Positions 4,896-6,408 of a stretch of DNA of 6,408 nt are shown piece by piece. The translations under genes were made by a program, and so were the position numbers. The notes under the pieces are model-generated. The model was not told the origin of the DNA. It did no database searches and saw only the letters and a list, made by a program, of their open reading frames with translations. How positions within the stretch are numbered: the stretch's first letter is position 1; the number at the start of each line of letters is the position of its first letter. The DNA is taken from NCBI GenBank assembly GCA_029052615.1, contig JAIDIR010000111.1, positions 1 through 6,408 of the forward strand, written 5' to 3'. Origin of the DNA: Clostridia bacterium (GTDB lineage Bacteria; Bacillota; Clostridia; Christensenellales; Borkfalkiaceae).

Positions 4896-6408
4896 TTAGC
4901 ACAAATCATCAAAGTTACCGTCAGCACAGTGAATAATGCGCTTTACAATAAATGAATCATAAGAGTCATCGCGATGTTGTGGTTTTTCGATATCTTTCCA
5001 TTGCTCAATTTTCCCTCCGTAATAAAGATTTTTTACCCCTGAAATAAAAGAACGGTAACCAATTATCTTTACAGTTTCAGGTATATATACATATGCCGAT
5101 GAATAACTACCAAATGCATCCCGACCTATTTCAACCACACCATCAAGCAAGATGATTTCTTTTAAGGCACAATTGTCAAATGCTTGTCCACCTATATATG
5201 CTGCACCCACTTTAATTTTTTCCAATGAAGCACAACGAAAGAATGCTTGATTACCAACTTCCTCAACTCCGCTTTCCACAACTACTTCTTCAAGAGAAGA
5301 ACAATATGAAAATGCGCTTGAGCCAATAATTCTAACATTGCTTGGTATAGTAATACTCGTAAGCGACGTACATTTCCAAAAAGCATCCCTGCCAATTTCC
5401 GTAACGCCATTGCCGATAATCACTTCTTTAAGAGAAGAACAGCCATCAAATGAACTATCTCCTATCTTAGTAACACCATCTTCCATGATAAGAGTTTCAA
5501 GCACTGCACCACTAAATGCACCCATACTATAACTTGATTTTATTTCCCCGCTCGTAATTGTTATTTTCTTTGCATAATATTTAGCTGTCACACAAAAAAT
5601 AGCAGGTCCCTTAATTTCTTCTATAGAAGTACACCAAACAAAAGGAGAGTCTTTACCTATAGAAATCACTCCATCGTGTGCCGTAGCTTTTTTAATAGAG
5701 GTACAATTGGTAAAAGCAAGACTACCTATATATGTAACATCTTCCGGAATTATCAACTCGGTGATTAACTCATTATTCAGATACAAATTATGTGCATAAT
5801 AAAGAGGGTTAGTTTCGTCAGCTGTAGCCTGAGAACGACCAAAATCAATTTGACACCAGGCAGATAGATCAGATATATAAACACCCGTAAGTCCGGTGCA
5901 ACCACTAAACGCATCGTCTCCAACAAACGTGACACTTTTTGGTATCGTAACACTGACAAGAGAAGAGCACCCTTTAAACGCATTTGTGCCGATATACGTA
6001 ATGCCTTCCGATATCTTCACACTCGTGATTGATTTACAGCCTTTAAATGCATATTGACTAACTAAGTCGACAGGTAATCCGTTATAGGTAGCAGGTATAA
6101 CTATATCAGTATCCGTACACTCGCCTATTCCCATCACCCAATAGACATCCTTATACAATTCATAACGTAGCTTGCTTGTTTGCTCTTCCGGCTTTTGTTC
6201 AGGCTGGTTATTATCGTCGCTTTCATCTAATTTATCTTGTCCGGATTGGCTATTACCGTCACCATCATTGCTGCTATCGCTCGGCTTCGATTCTCCGCCA
6301 TTATTTTTATCTGCCGGCGTTTGCACCGTTCCTTGATTTTCGTTGCCGTCATCATTATCATTTTCGGAACAAGCCGCCAAACCGAATACACAACAAAAAG
6401 CCAAAATT
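4896..6408 (-). CDS. BspA-like leucine-rich-repeat lipoprotein (5' end outside window)
   Basis: A surface lipoprotein cut by the right edge. The visible frame runs open through 6407 with no ATG, so the true start and the charged N-region lie beyond it; a TTG at 6404 would give an implausible signal peptide. Numbering from that TTG, the signal peptide ends in lipobox LAAC with Cys 12. A hydrophilic Asn/Asp/Ser/Gly-rich linker (13-78) follows, acting as a wall-spanning spacer. About twelve LRR_5/BspA-type repeats of roughly 23 residues fill 118-462 (pattern AFxGCxSLxxVxIPxxVxxIG), interrupted at 179-212 by a WCQIDF...NPLYYAHNLYLNNE insert. It ends with YYGGKIEQWKDI and IIHCADG, a closing motif typical of this family in Clostridia. 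Such proteins usually bind host or bacterial partners or polymers; the ligand here is unknown. The gene is visibly more AT-rich than rng and lies upstream of the small acidic gene. Confidence 0.92.
   Translation of the reverse strand, partial: ILAFCCVFGLAACSENDNDDGNENQGTVQTPADKNNGGESKPSDSSNDGDGNSQSGQDKLDESDDNNQPEQKPEEQTSKLRYELYKDVYWVMGIGECTDTDIVIPATYNGLPVDLVSQYAFKGCKSITSVKISEGITYIGTNAFKGCSSLVSVTIPKSVTFVGDDAFSGCTGLTGVYISDLSAWCQIDFGRSQATADETNPLYYAHNLYLNNELITELIIPEDVTYIGSLAFTNCTSIKKATAHDGVISIGKDSPFVWCTSIEEIKGPAIFCVTAKYYAKKITITSGEIKSSYSMGAFSGAVLETLIMEDGVTKIGDSSFDGCSSLKEVIIGNGVTEIGRDAFWKCTSLTSITIPSNVRIIGSSAFSYCSSLEEVVVESGVEEVGNQAFFRCASLEKIKVGAAYIGGQAFDNCALKEIILLDGVVEIGRDAFGSYSSAYVYIPETVKIIGYRSFISGVKNLYYGGKIEQWKDIEKPQHRDDSYDSFIVKRIIHCADGNFDDLC
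5019..6053 (-). repeat. LRR_5/BspA repeat block
   Basis: About twelve tandem repeats of 21-26 residues, with AF.GC or SF.GC at the loop and V..IG at the end. The regular run is at residues 315-450. The copies before it are less regular, including the insert and a degenerate unit around residues 251-300. Related DNA strings recur, e.g. AAGAGAAGAACA near 5291 and 5431 and AAGAGAAGAGCA near 5958, which shows expansion by duplication. Confidence 0.88.

Noticed and set aside
4877..4925. Possible internal promoter for the small acidic gene (TATAAA at the end of the LRR gene)
   Set aside because: The TATAAA on the minus strand has no acceptable -35 at 16-18 bases; the best TTGATG is only 14 bases away. 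Co-transcription with the LRR gene is simpler.
5280..5970. Recurrent AAGAGAAGAaCA-type strings resembling spaced direct repeats (CRISPR-like)
   Set aside because: They are spaced irregularly, are in frame and encode the CSSL/CTSL part of LRR repeats, so they are coding repeats of the surface protein.
6371..6408. TTG at 6404 as the start of the LRR lipoprotein
   Set aside because: It would leave an eleven-residue signal peptide without any positive charge, and the frame stays open to the edge, so the real start is outside the window.

Overview
The window looks like a piece of chromosome from an uncultured gut-type member of the Clostridia (Bacillota). This is inferred from three things: lipoproteins with Gram-positive style LAAC lipoboxes, an RNase G and a BspA-type leucine-rich-repeat lipoprotein of the kind common in such genomes, and strong sigma-A style promoters with AGGAG-type ribosome binding sites. 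No rRNA, tRNA, CRISPR array, transposase or phage gene is visible.

Layout from left to right. Positions 1-242 are non-coding. They hold an 18-base perfect palindrome at the left edge, a leftward sigma-A promoter (-35 TTGACA at 112-117, -10 TATAGT at 89-94) for a gene beyond the left edge, and the terminator of the next gene. A minus-strand gene (243-2204) encodes a 653-residue secreted lipoprotein with two Cys/His/Trp-rich repeats followed by beta-rich modules. Its promoter and leader (about 2236-2397) are a diverged, gap-free copy of the 21-182 region, offset by 2215 bases, so the window shows two consecutive transcription units with the same promoter/leader architecture. Next come the terminator and the minus-strand gene (2460-2894) of a SecB-like chaperone. 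It is divergently transcribed, through back-to-back promoters, from a plus-strand RNase G gene (3027-4526). A hairpin at 4547-4580 separates rng from two convergent minus-strand genes. These are a small acidic, tyrosine-rich protein of unknown function (4610-4852) and, 43 bases upstream of it, a BspA-like LRR lipoprotein (4896 to the right edge) whose N-terminus lies outside the window.

Functionally, rng (RNA processing and decay) and the SecB-like gene (possible holding of unfolded or export-bound proteins) are housekeeping-like. They are flanked on both sides by genes for cell-surface lipoproteins. The LRR/acidic-protein pair is clearly more AT-rich than rng (24/60 versus 36/60 G+C in two sampled blocks), which fits an accessory surface locus. 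The most unusual observations are the duplicated promoter/leader cassette with its conserved palindromic element, and the stand-alone SecB-like gene in a presumed Gram-positive. I did not find evidence for a clearly new multi-gene system.
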